Origin: BOG-931 sp963781725
Lineage (GTDB): Bacteria > Pseudomonadota > Alphaproteobacteria > Rhizobiales > Xanthobacteraceae
Assembly: GCA_963781725.1 (NCBI GenBank)
Contig: CAWAGV010000002.1
Location: 2,914,001-2,978,000, forward strand
Length of the DNA stretch: 64,000 nt
Direction: 5' to 3'
Shown: positions 51,703 through 58,843 of the stretch, piece after piece
How positions within the stretch are numbered: position 1 is the stretch's first letter
How the letters are laid out: each line of letters begins with the position of its first letter
The notes under the pieces: model-generated
The model's input: only the letters and a program-made list of their open reading frames with translations
The model's database searches: none
What the model was told of the DNA's origin: nothing
Made by a program: the position numbers and the translations under genes

Positions 51703-52802
51703 CACGACCGTCCCAAAAATTCCTTCAGCGCCGCGACAACGGCGCGATTGGCTTCCTCGGTGCCGACGGTCATGCGCAGCGCGTTCGGCAGCTTGTAGGC
51801 CGTGGTCTGGCGCAGGATCAGGCCGCGCGCGGTGAGGAAGGCGTCCGCATCCGCCGCGGTCCGGCCTTTGGTATCGGGAAAGTGGATCAGCACGAAGTTG
51901 GCGACGCTTGGCGTCACTTTGAGCCCGAGATTGCCGATCTCGGTCATCAGCCAGTTCAGCCATTTCGTGTTGTGCTCGCGCGAGCGCTCCTGGTGCTCCA
52001 GGTCCTGAATGGCGGCGACGCCGGCGGCAATCGCCGAGCCGGTGAGATTGAACGGGCCGCGAATGCGATTGATGGCGTCGACAACGTGCGCGGGCGCAAA
52101 CATCCAACCGAGCCGCAACGAAGCGAGCCCGTGGATTTTCGAGAACGTTCGCGTCATCACCACGTTTTCCGATGTCGCCACCAGTTCGATGCCGGCCTCA
52201 TAGTCGTTGCGGCGGACGTACTCGGCGTAGGCGGCATCGAGCACCAGCAGCACGTTCGGCGGCAGGCCGCGATGCAGCCGCTTGACCTCGTCGAACGGCA
52301 GGCAGGTGCCGGTCGGGTTGTTGGGATTGGCGAGAAACACCACTCGCGTCCGGCCGGTGACGGCGGCGAGAATGGCATCGACATCGGCGGTAAAATTCTT
52401 TTCCGGCGCGACGATTGGCTTGGCGCCGGTACCGAGCGTCACAATCGGATAGATCAGGAAGCCGTGCGTCGTGTAGATCGCTTCGTCGCCGTCGACGAGG
52501 TAGGCGTTGGCCAGAAGGTGCAGCAGATCGTCGGATCCGGAGCCGCAAACGATGCGGTCCGGATCAAGTCCGAACACCCGGCCGATCGCTTCGCGCAGGT
52601 CGCTCGCCGAGCCGTCCGGGTAATCCTCAAGGTGATCGGCGGCAGCCTTGTAGGCGGCGAGCGCCTTCGGGCTCGGCCCGAGCGGCGTCTCGTTCGACGA
52701 CAGCTTGATCACCTTGGCGACGCCGGGCGCGCTGCTCTTGCCGGGCACATAGGCCTCGATGTCAAGCACGCCGGGGCGCGGTTGTGGACGCATTCCACTC
52801 AT
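51702..52802 (-). CDS. hisC: Histidinol-phosphate / aromatic aminotransferase
   Basis: PLP-dependent class I/II aminotransferase, 366 residues. Motifs: 'KVIKLSSNETPLGPSPKALA', 'LANPNNPTGTCLPFDEV', 'DAAYAEYVRR' and the PLP lysine in 'TRTFSKIHGLASLRLGWMFA'. It fits HisC2-type enzymes that serve both histidine and tyrosine/phenylalanine synthesis; the position between chorismate mutase and tyrA favours the aromatic role. ATG 52802 fits; another Met is three codons downstream. It starts 35 bases after the end of the chorismate mutase gene. Confidence 0.93.
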   Translation of the reverse strand: MSGMRPQPRPGVLDIEAYVPGKSSAPGVAKVIKLSSNETPLGPSPKALAAYKAAADHLEDYPDGSASDLREAIGRVFGLDPDRIVCGSGSDDLLHLLANAYLVDGDEAIYTTHGFLIYPIVTLGTGAKPIVAPEKNFTADVDAILAAVTGRTRVVFLANPNNPTGTCLPFDEVKRLHRGLPPNVLLVLDAAYAEYVRRNDYEAGIELVATSENVVMTRTFSKIHGLASLRLGWMFAPAHVVDAINRIRGPFNLTGSAIAAGVAAIQDLEHQERSREHNTKWLNWLMTEIGNLGLKVTPSVANFVLIHFPDTKGRTAADADAFLTARGLILRQTTAYKLPNALRMTVGTEEANRAVVAALKEFLGRS

Positions 52803-52837
52803 TCGCTGAAGCTCCAGATCACTTTATTCGCTCCCGT

Positions 52838-53695
52838 CTAGCGGGAAGCGCCTTGTTTGTCGGGCACCGTATAGCGGGTCGCGTGACTGCCGACGAGGGC
52901 CGTGGAGCGGATCGAAGCGCCAGCCTTAATGAGCGCCTGCGCGACCGGCTCGATGCCGCCGCGTGCGACGGAGACCAGCAGCGCCGCGCCGTCGAAAGCG
53001 CGATCGGGTACCGCGATCACGTCGGCAAGGTCGGCGATCCGGTCGATCGATGCGGCGTTCCAGCCGGACACCCGCAAACTCCAGACTTCGGTCTCGGTGA
53101 CCATCGCGTCGGGGGCGGCGCGCGATAATGCAAACACCGGCATGGCGGCGGGATGATTGGCGCGCTCGACGAACGGCAGCCGCGCGATGATCTTCGGTGC
53201 GGTGTCGAATTCCAGCGCCGTCCACCACGGGCCGGCGCCCGCGGTGGCGAAGGCCGGCACCAGGCCAAGATCGCCTTTGGACGCCGATACCGCGGCGACC
53301 ACGTTCGCGGCGCCGGCATGGGGCACGAACGGCACCGTGAAGCCGAAATGAAAACGCGCCGAGTCACGCATCAGCGCATCGCCGGCGGAAAGGTCGGCAT
53401 GCACCTTGAACGGCGCCTGCACGTAAGTGAACGTCGAGATGATGACGCGCCAGATGCTCTCGACGGTATCGAGCGGCAGGTTGCCGCGATGCCGCTGGAC
53501 CAGCCGGCGCATCATTTCCGCCTCGCGGGCCGGGCGGAATGCCGAGCCGCTTTCCTCGGTCTTTTTGACCGCGATCAGGGTATCGATGATCTCGCCGCGC
53601 TCGAGCAAAAGCTCGTGCATCGCGGCATCGATGCGATCGATGTCGCGCCGCAGGTCGGTGAGTGAAACGTCCGTCTGGCGAGGCGGTTTGGGCAT
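52838..53695 (-). CDS. AroQ-type chorismate mutase fused to a degenerate prephenate dehydratase-like domain
   Basis: A 285-residue protein. Residues about 10-95 are an AroQ helical chorismate mutase ('LTDLRRDIDRIDAAMHELLL' and 'REAEMMRRLVQRHRGNLPLD'). The remaining 190 residues resemble the two-lobed periplasmic-binding fold of prephenate dehydratase ('FGFTVPFVPHAG', 'SKGDLGLVPAFA', 'IIARLPFVERANHPAAMPVF'), but the usual TRF catalytic motif is not seen and no ACT domain is recognisable. ATG 53695 is chosen over upstream in-frame starts because it gives the mutase N-terminus. First gene of the aromatic operon, divergent from metX. Confidence 0.82.
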   Translation of the reverse strand: MPKPPRQTDVSLTDLRRDIDRIDAAMHELLLERGEIIDTLIAVKKTEESGSAFRPAREAEMMRRLVQRHRGNLPLDTVESIWRVIISTFTYVQAPFKVHADLSAGDALMRDSARFHFGFTVPFVPHAGAANVVAAVSASKGDLGLVPAFATAGAGPWWTALEFDTAPKIIARLPFVERANHPAAMPVFALSRAAPDAMVTETEVWSLRVSGWNAASIDRIADLADVIAVPDRAFDGAALLVSVARGGIEPVAQALIKAGASIRSTALVGSHATRYTVPDKQGASR

Positions 53696-53756
53696 GGTTT
53701 GGTCCGGCAATCGGCCTGATTGATAGGTGCCGTTAAGCCCGAAATCAAAGAAAACG

Positions 53757-53784
53757 TTGACTCCCACCGGAACGGGCCTATTTA
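53757..53784 (+). promoter_or_regulatory. Candidate promoter of metX-metW
   Basis: TTGACT (53757-53762) and TATTTA (53779-53784) are separated by 16 bases, a reasonable sigma-70-type promoter. Transcription would begin near 53791 and give a leader of about 58 bases that consists almost entirely of two hairpins. Confidence 0.5.
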
Positions 53785-53796
53785 CGCCCCTTTGAG

Positions 53797-53832
53797 CGCC
53801 CGGCCGCGGGCGACCGACGCCGGGAAGCGTCG
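53797..53832 (+). promoter_or_regulatory. Double hairpin in the metX leader
   Basis: CGCCCG (53797-53802) pairs with CGGGCG (53807-53812) around a GCCG loop; CGACGC (53815-53820) pairs with GCGTCG (53827-53832) around CGGGAA. Both stems are perfect, and the second ends 16 bases before the metX start. It does not match the SAM-II riboswitch pattern often found at this gene in Rhizobiales. Confidence 0.5.
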
Positions 53833-53848
53833 CTTGCAGGGACGGAAG

Positions 53849-55024
53849 ATGGCCGACGCCAGCGCCACGCTTGACCTCGCCGACCGCACGCGCGAAGCGG
53901 ATCAACCGCATTCGCCGGTGGTGCGTTTTGGCGTGGACAGGCCGTTACGGCTCGATGCCGGCGTCGATTTCGCGCCCTGGCAGGTGGCCTACCAGACCTA
54001 CGGCCGGCTCAATGCCGCCCGCAGCAACGCCGTGCTGGTCTGCCACGCGCTGACCGGCGATCAGCACGTCCTCAACACGCATCCGGTGACCGGCAAGGCG
54101 GGCTGGTGGGAAACCATGATCGGCCCCGGCATGCCGATCGACACCGAGCGCTATTTCGTCATCTGCCCGAACGTGGTCGGCGGCTGCATGGGTTCGTCCG
54201 GACCGGCGTCGACCAATCCGGCGACCGGCATGCCGTGGGGCCTCGATTTTCCGGTCATCACCGTGCGCGACATGGTGCGTGCGCAGGCGATGCTGCTCGA
54301 TCATCTCGGCATCGAGTCATTGTTCGCGGTGGCTGGCGGCTCGATGGGCGGCATGCAGGTGCTGCAATGGGCGGCGAGCTATCCGGAGCAGGTGTTTGCG
54401 GCGCTGCCGATCGCGGCGGCGACGCGCCATTCGGCGCAGAACATCGCCTTCCACGAAGTCGGCCGCCAGGCGGTGATGGCCGACCCGGACTGGCGCGGCG
54501 GCCGCTATTTCGCCAGTGGCGTTTATCCGCGGCGCGGTCTTGCCGTCGCGCGGATGGGCGCACACATCACTTATCTTTCGGATGCGGCGCTGCACCGCAA
54601 ATTCGGCCGCCGGTTTCAGGATCGCGACAATCCGACGTTTTCGTTCGATGCCGACTTTCAGGTGGAGTCGTATCTGCGGCACCAGGGCATCACCTTCGTC
54701 GAGCGGTTCGACGCCAACTCGTACCTCTATCTGACCCGGGCGATGGATTATTTTGATCTCGCCGCCGACAACAACGACGTGGTGGCGAATGCCTTCCGCA
54801 ACACGCCGACGCGGTTCTGCGTGATCTCGTTCACCAGCGACTGGTTGTTCCCGACCTCGGAATCGCGCGCCATCGTTCATGCGCTCAATGCCGCCGGCGC
54901 CCGCGTGTCGTTCGCCGAGATCACCACCGACAAAGGGCACGACGCGTTTCTGCTCGACGAGCCGGAGCTGTTCGCCATCGTGCGCGGCTTCCTCGATGGC
55001 GCCGGGAAGGCGAGGGGCCTGTGA
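53849..55024 (+). CDS. metX: Homoserine O-acetyltransferase (or O-succinyltransferase) MetX
   Basis: Alpha/beta-hydrolase-fold acyltransferase, 391 residues, making O-acyl-L-homoserine for methionine synthesis. The nucleophile serine is in 'AVAGGSMGGMQVLQWAASYP', the oxyanion region in 'CHALTGDQHV', the Asp in 'SDWLFPTSESRAIVHALNAA' and the His in 'TDKGHDAFLLDEPELFA'. The frame opens at 53720, but ATG 53849 follows GACGGAAG and removes a non-conserved extension. Acyl specificity (acetyl versus succinyl) is not determinable by eye. Followed by metW with a one-base overlap. Confidence 0.94.
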   Translation: MADASATLDLADRTREADQPHSPVVRFGVDRPLRLDAGVDFAPWQVAYQTYGRLNAARSNAVLVCHALTGDQHVLNTHPVTGKAGWWETMIGPGMPIDTERYFVICPNVVGGCMGSSGPASTNPATGMPWGLDFPVITVRDMVRAQAMLLDHLGIESLFAVAGGSMGGMQVLQWAASYPEQVFAALPIAAATRHSAQNIAFHEVGRQAVMADPDWRGGRYFASGVYPRRGLAVARMGAHITYLSDAALHRKFGRRFQDRDNPTFSFDADFQVESYLRHQGITFVERFDANSYLYLTRAMDYFDLAADNNDVVANAFRNTPTRFCVISFTSDWLFPTSESRAIVHALNAAGARVSFAEITTDKGHDAFLLDEPELFAIVRGFLDGAGKARGL

Positions 55025-55683
55025 TGCTGTCGCGGCTGAAATACGATCTCACCATGGCGGAGGCCGCCCGCGGGCCGGGCGGTTCGCGCGTCGACTTGCT
55101 CGTCGTCGCCGGCATGGTCGATCCCGGTGCGCGCGTGCTCGACGTCGGCTGCGGCGACGGCGAGCTGCTGCGGCTGCTGGAAACGCGCGGCGTCGACGGC
55201 CGCGGCATCGAGCTGTCGCGCGAAGGCGTGAACGAATGCGTCGCCAAGGGGCTCGCCGTGGTGCAGGGCGACGCCGACACCGATCTTGCCAATTATCCGA
55301 ACGACGCTTTCGACTTCGTGATCCTGTCACAGACGCTGCAGGCGACGCGCCAGCCGCGCGTCGTGCTCGAGCACATGCTGCGCATCGGCCGCCACGGCAT
55401 CGTGTCGTTCCCGAATTTCGGCCACTGGAAGATCCGCCTGCAGATCTTCTTCGGCGGCCACATGCCGCACACCGACAATCTGCCCTACGCGTGGTGGGAG
55501 ACGCCGAACATCCACTTTTGCAGCATCAAGGACTTCCGCGAGCTGTGCGATGCCGCCGGCGCCAGGATAGAGCAGGCGGTGGCGCTCAACGCCTGGGGCA
55601 GCCGGATGCGGCTGAAAATGCCGTGGTGGTTCTGGAATCTGTTCGGCGAGCAGGCGGTGTTCCTGCTGAGCCGGCGCGGCTAG
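55024..55683 (+). CDS. metW: Methionine biosynthesis protein MetW
   Basis: Methyltransferase-fold partner required with MetX for homoserine acylation in many proteobacteria; 219 residues. SAM-like loop 'RVLDVGCGDGELLRLLETRG', then 'FVILSQTLQATRQPRVVLEH' and 'VSFPNFGHWKIRLQIFFGGH', all MetW signatures; 'LPYAWWETPNIHFCSIKDF' follows. The ATG at 55024 overlaps the metX stop by one base (a GTG directly before it is also possible). The gene ends 79 bases before the tRNA. Confidence 0.95.
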   Translation: MLSRLKYDLTMAEAARGPGGSRVDLLVVAGMVDPGARVLDVGCGDGELLRLLETRGVDGRGIELSREGVNECVAKGLAVVQGDADTDLANYPNDAFDFVILSQTLQATRQPRVVLEHMLRIGRHGIVSFPNFGHWKIRLQIFFGGHMPHTDNLPYAWWETPNIHFCSIKDFRELCDAAGARIEQAVALNAWGSRMRLKMPWWFWNLFGEQAVFLLSRRG

Positions 55684-55762
55684 CTGTATTCGTTCATGGT
55701 TTTTCAGGCGGCCCTGCGATACAAGCTGTGGCCCGCACCATAGCCGCTCCTTGGCGCGCGCC

Positions 55763-55838
55763 GGGCCCGTAGCTCAATGGTTAGAGCTAGCGGCTCATAA
55801 CCGCTTGGTTGGAGGTTCGAGTCCTCCCGGGCCCACCA
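55763..55838 (+). tRNA. tRNA with CAU anticodon (probably Ile2, possibly Met)
   Basis: A complete 76-base cloverleaf: acceptor GGGCCCG (55763-55769) pairs with CGGGCCC (55828-55834), D-arm GCTC/GAGC, anticodon stem AGCGG/CCGCT around the loop CTCATAA, T-arm GGAGG-TTCGAGT-CCTCC, and an encoded CCA end. The anticodon CAT with the TTGGT variable region and GGTTAGAGC D-loop resembles the lysidine-modified isoleucine tRNA rather than the initiator; a single reading cannot exclude elongator methionine. It marks the left border of the accessory region. Confidence 0.95.
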
Positions 55839-56191
55839 CGCACTCCGGCGCTAACAGAGATTTCCCGGTCTTTTGGTGTATAGCGGCTATTCGCGGGGTT
55901 GCTCACTGGCGATTATTCTCTGGAATGGCCTTCAGTCGATACGCTCCGCTCCTTAGCGATTTTGTCTCTGCTCGCAAATTTCCGTTTCCCGGAAGCAGAG
56001 ATCTTAGTTCGAAGAGACGTGGTTCGAGGACGGAGCTGTCGAGGTAGCAAGCCCGAGCATTTTGTGTTGTCGGGACCATTCTGAACTATTATCGCCACGT
56101 CCGTTCCATTTGGCTTTCCTCATCGGCACGCGCGGATATGATTCTCGGACGGGACAGCGACGGCGAACGGGACAATCAGGATAAGACTGCT
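55839..56191. other. 350-bp gap downstream of the tRNA
   Basis: No gene is convincing here. Two overlapping frames of about 60 codons exist on opposite strands without a ribosome-binding site or family resemblance. Base composition drops noticeably relative to the metX/metW region. The stretch may be debris at an integration site next to the tRNA. Confidence 0.5.
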
Positions 56192-57031
56192 ATGGCAAGC
56201 GTAGAAATCCGGCCGGGCGTCATTATGGCTTATGACGACTATTGTTTTGCCGAACCTTGGACCTCGCCGCCGACAATTGTCGCGGTTCATGGCAATGCCG
56301 AATCCGCGCGGGCATGGACCTGCTGGATACCGTTCCTTGCGGACCAGTATCGTGTCGTGCTCCCGGACATGCCGGGTTTCGGCCGCTCTGTCGCTCCCCC
56401 GGCCTATCAGTGGCAGGTCACTGAGATTGCCGCCGATCTTGGCCGCTTCCTTGATGCGGCAAAGATTGAGCGCTGCCACCTCATGGGCGCGAAATATGGC
56501 GGCTCGGTCGTCACGCAATTCGCAATCGATCATTCCGATCGGTTATTTTCACTTTCGCTGTTTGGCTCACCGGTGCGCGGTAGTGGCAGCGGCAATGCTG
56601 ACAAGATCCGCGATCTTGGCGTTCGCGGTTGGGCGCAAGCGACGCAGCGCGCGCGTCTCGGCAGCAAGGCTTCGGACGCCCAAATCGCCTGGTGGACCGA
56701 CGAGCTGATGGGCAAGACTGATCCACGCGCCGCATTCGGCGCCTCGTCGGCGCGCATAGACATGGAGCTCGAGGAACGGCTTGGCCGCATTACCTGCCCA
56801 ACCTTGATTGTGACGACCCAAGAAAGCGGGCTGCAATCGGTCGCGGCTGTCGAATCCTACGCGGGACGCATTGCTGATGCGCGCTTGATCGTGCTGCCGG
56901 GGGACAGCTATCACATCGCCGCGGCAGAACCGGCCATCTGCGCCAGCCACATGGCCCGGTTTCTCGCCGACGTTTCGGCGCGCTCCGCGGCGGAGGCTCC
57001 GGCTAGGACCTCATCGCCTGTAAGCACTTAG
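56192..57031 (+). CDS. Alpha/beta-hydrolase fold protein with non-canonical nucleophile elbow
   Basis: A 279-residue alpha/beta-hydrolase fold protein. The oxyanion motif 'TIVAVHGNAESARAWTCWIP' and 'VVLPDMPGFGRS' are intact, and a C-terminal His lies in 'LPGDSYHIAAAEP'. The nucleophile elbow reads 'CHLMGAKYGGSVV', so Lys101 occupies the place of the usual Ser, and the usual acid position reads TTQESG. Classical ester hydrolysis is therefore unlikely; another lyase-like or binding role is possible. The frame opens at 56138, but ATG 56192 gives a conserved-looking N-terminus. First gene of the accessory cluster. Confidence 0.82.
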   Translation: MASVEIRPGVIMAYDDYCFAEPWTSPPTIVAVHGNAESARAWTCWIPFLADQYRVVLPDMPGFGRSVAPPAYQWQVTEIAADLGRFLDAAKIERCHLMGAKYGGSVVTQFAIDHSDRLFSLSLFGSPVRGSGSGNADKIRDLGVRGWAQATQRARLGSKASDAQIAWWTDELMGKTDPRAAFGASSARIDMELEERLGRITCPTLIVTTQESGLQSVAAVESYAGRIADARLIVLPGDSYHIAAAEPAICASHMARFLADVSARSAAEAPARTSSPVST

Positions 57032-57042
57032 GGATAAGTCCT

Positions 57043-58035
57043 GTGACCGTATCGCTTTCACGTCGCGATCTGTTCAAATCAACGATCGGCGTTGCCACTG
57101 CGGCCTCCGTACTCGATATCGCATCATTCCCTGCGCGGGCCGACTGGCCAAGTCGATCGGTCCACATCGTGGTGCCATTTCCGCCTGGCGGTGGTGCCGA
57201 TCTGATCTCGCGCCTGCTGGCGCCCCATCTGCAGCAGACTTTTGGCGAAGGCTTCATCGTCGAGAACCATTCCGGCGCGGCCGGCCGCATCGGCACTAGC
57301 TATGTAGCCAAAGCCGATCCGGATGGAGAGACGCTGCTAGTGACGACCGAGTCCTCGATTGTTATCGCGCCCCATGCTGGCGTCGAAATGAACTACGACC
57401 CCCTCAAGGACCTCGTGCCGGTCTCGCTGCTCACGCGCAACACGGTTCTCCTTGTCGTTCATCCATCGGTGCCGGTGAATTCGCTGCGGGAATTTATGGA
57501 ACTGTTGCGGTCAAAACCCGGACAGATCACGTATGGCTCCTCGGGTGTCGGTGGGCCAAACCATCTCGCCGGCGAGATTTTCAAACGCATGACCGGCCTC
57601 GACATCGTGCATATTCCGTTTCAGGGGACGGGCGCGGCACTACAAGGTGTGATCGCGCACCAGGTCGATGCGATGTGGGGCTTCATGGCGGGTCTGATCC
57701 CGCAAGTGCGGGCCGGGACGTTGCGCCCGATCGCAATGGGCGGACGCGAGCGCTCGGCGGCGCTGCCAGACGTTCCAACTTTCGCAGAGGCGGGCGTACC
57801 CGGTTATGAGGCGGTATCGTGGATCGGCATGTTCGCCCCTCGAGGGACGGATCAGGCGATTGCCGAGAAACTTTCCGCTGCAGTCAAGACTGCAATGCAA
57901 ATGTCTGACGTCAAGGATGTGCTGCAGCGCGACGGCTCGGAGATCGCTGCCACCGCGCCAGCGGAATTCCGTGACGTGATCGCGAACGATTACGCGAAAT
58001 ACGGCAAATTCGCCGATCTGCTCAAGGGTCAGTAA
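57043..58035 (+). CDS. Bug/TctC-family periplasmic solute receptor (second copy)
   Basis: A 330-residue periplasmic receptor. Twin-arginine-like leader 'SLSRRDLFKSTIGVATAASV', then 'WPSRSVHIVVPFPPGGGADL' and 'VENHSGAAGRIGTSYVAKA', the two ligand-binding loops, and 'TYGSSGVGGPNHLAGEIFKR'. It starts (GTG 57043) 11 bases after the hydrolase-fold gene and is probably cotranscribed. Likely brings a carboxylate substrate to the periplasm side or to a sensor; TctA/TctB subunits are not in the window. Confidence 0.92.
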   Translation: MTVSLSRRDLFKSTIGVATAASVLDIASFPARADWPSRSVHIVVPFPPGGGADLISRLLAPHLQQTFGEGFIVENHSGAAGRIGTSYVAKADPDGETLLVTTESSIVIAPHAGVEMNYDPLKDLVPVSLLTRNTVLLVVHPSVPVNSLREFMELLRSKPGQITYGSSGVGGPNHLAGEIFKRMTGLDIVHIPFQGTGAALQGVIAHQVDAMWGFMAGLIPQVRAGTLRPIAMGGRERSAALPDVPTFAEAGVPGYEAVSWIGMFAPRGTDQAIAEKLSAAVKTAMQMSDVKDVLQRDGSEIAATAPAEFRDVIANDYAKYGKFADLLKGQ

Positions 58036-58131
58036 CGGCCCTGCATCGCGGCGCCTCTCGATAATATCGAGTCGTCAGCTTCGACTGGAGCAAAGTCGCA
58101 GCCGAACGGGCAGGTCCTTCCTTGCCAATGT

Positions 58132-58151
58132 CGGTATACCCGGTTATACCG
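58132..58151. promoter_or_regulatory. Palindrome upstream of the UGSC gene, candidate GntR operator
   Basis: CGGTATA (58132-58138) and TATACCG (58145-58151) are perfect seven-base arms around six bases. The same bases can be read as two direct repeats CGGTATACC / CGGTTATACC. The centre lies about 42 bases upstream of the next start codon (58184). GGTATACC-like sites are typical of GntR/FCD regulators, and such a regulator is encoded in this cluster. Confidence 0.55.
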
Positions 58152-58183
58152 GGCTCAGAACGGAACCGTAGGGAGAGAACGTC

Positions 58184-58780
58184 ATGGCTATTACCACGAC
58201 CGTCCTTGTGCCAACCGGCGCCCCAGAAATTGGCTCAATCCCGACCACCCAGCGTCCGAAGTCGTTGCATGGCCTCCGCGTTGCCCTGTTGGATAATGGC
58301 AAGGAATTCTCCGACATCGTTCTTGATGCGCTAGCGGCGACGTTGAAGAAGGAGCACGGCGTTACCCACATCAAGTTCTGGCGCAAAGGCTTTCCCGCCA
58401 AGGGCGCACCGTTCATTGACGAGATGGTGGCGGAGTCTGATGTCGCGGTCTCCGGCGTTGGCCATTGTGGATCGTCCTCGCCCTGGAGCGTTATTGACGC
58501 GGTGAATCTGGAAAAGGCCGGCGTTCCGACTGTTGCGTTAATCAGCCGCTCGTTCTGCTCGCTCGGTCAGATCGTCGGTCGCGGCGTCGGCCATCAGGCG
58601 CTGCCGATCATCATGTTACCGCATCCGATCGGCGAGGCTGACGAAAGCCGTATCGCGCAGAAGGGCATTGATGCCGCCGCCGAATGCGTGCGCCTTCTCA
58701 CGACGCCGGCCGATAAGGTCAGTGCCGAATATGCCAACAAGAAATTCCTGTTGCCGGAACACGCTGTCGCGCGCCGATAA
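58184..58780 (+). CDS. UGSC-family protein (cysteine form)
   Basis: A 198-residue protein resembling the UGSC (seleno)protein family, named after a Sec-Gly-Ser-Cys motif. Here the corresponding sequence is 'VSGVGHCGSSSPWSVIDAVN': Cys replaces selenocysteine and Ser replaces the last Cys. A Rossmann-like alternation is visible ('GLRVALLDNGKEFSDIVLDA', 'AGVPTVALISRSFCSLGQIV'). No SECIS-like in-frame TGA occurs. The ATG at 58184 follows GGGAGAGAAC. Next gene begins 63 bases later and the two are likely functional partners. The reaction of the family is not established. Confidence 0.72.
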   Translation: MAITTTVLVPTGAPEIGSIPTTQRPKSLHGLRVALLDNGKEFSDIVLDALAATLKKEHGVTHIKFWRKGFPAKGAPFIDEMVAESDVAVSGVGHCGSSSPWSVIDAVNLEKAGVPTVALISRSFCSLGQIVGRGVGHQALPIIMLPHPIGEADESRIAQKGIDAAAECVRLLTTPADKVSAEYANKKFLLPEHAVARR

Positions 58781-58843
58781 TTCCCGAACCGAAATTCAAT
58801 CGGCGACGCAGGTTGCGGCCGAAAAGACATATGAGGCCACATA

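Noticed and set aside
53696..53848. SAM-II riboswitch upstream of metX
   Set aside because: The expected stem plus GCTAAA-type pseudoknot sequence is not present; only two plain hairpins were found.
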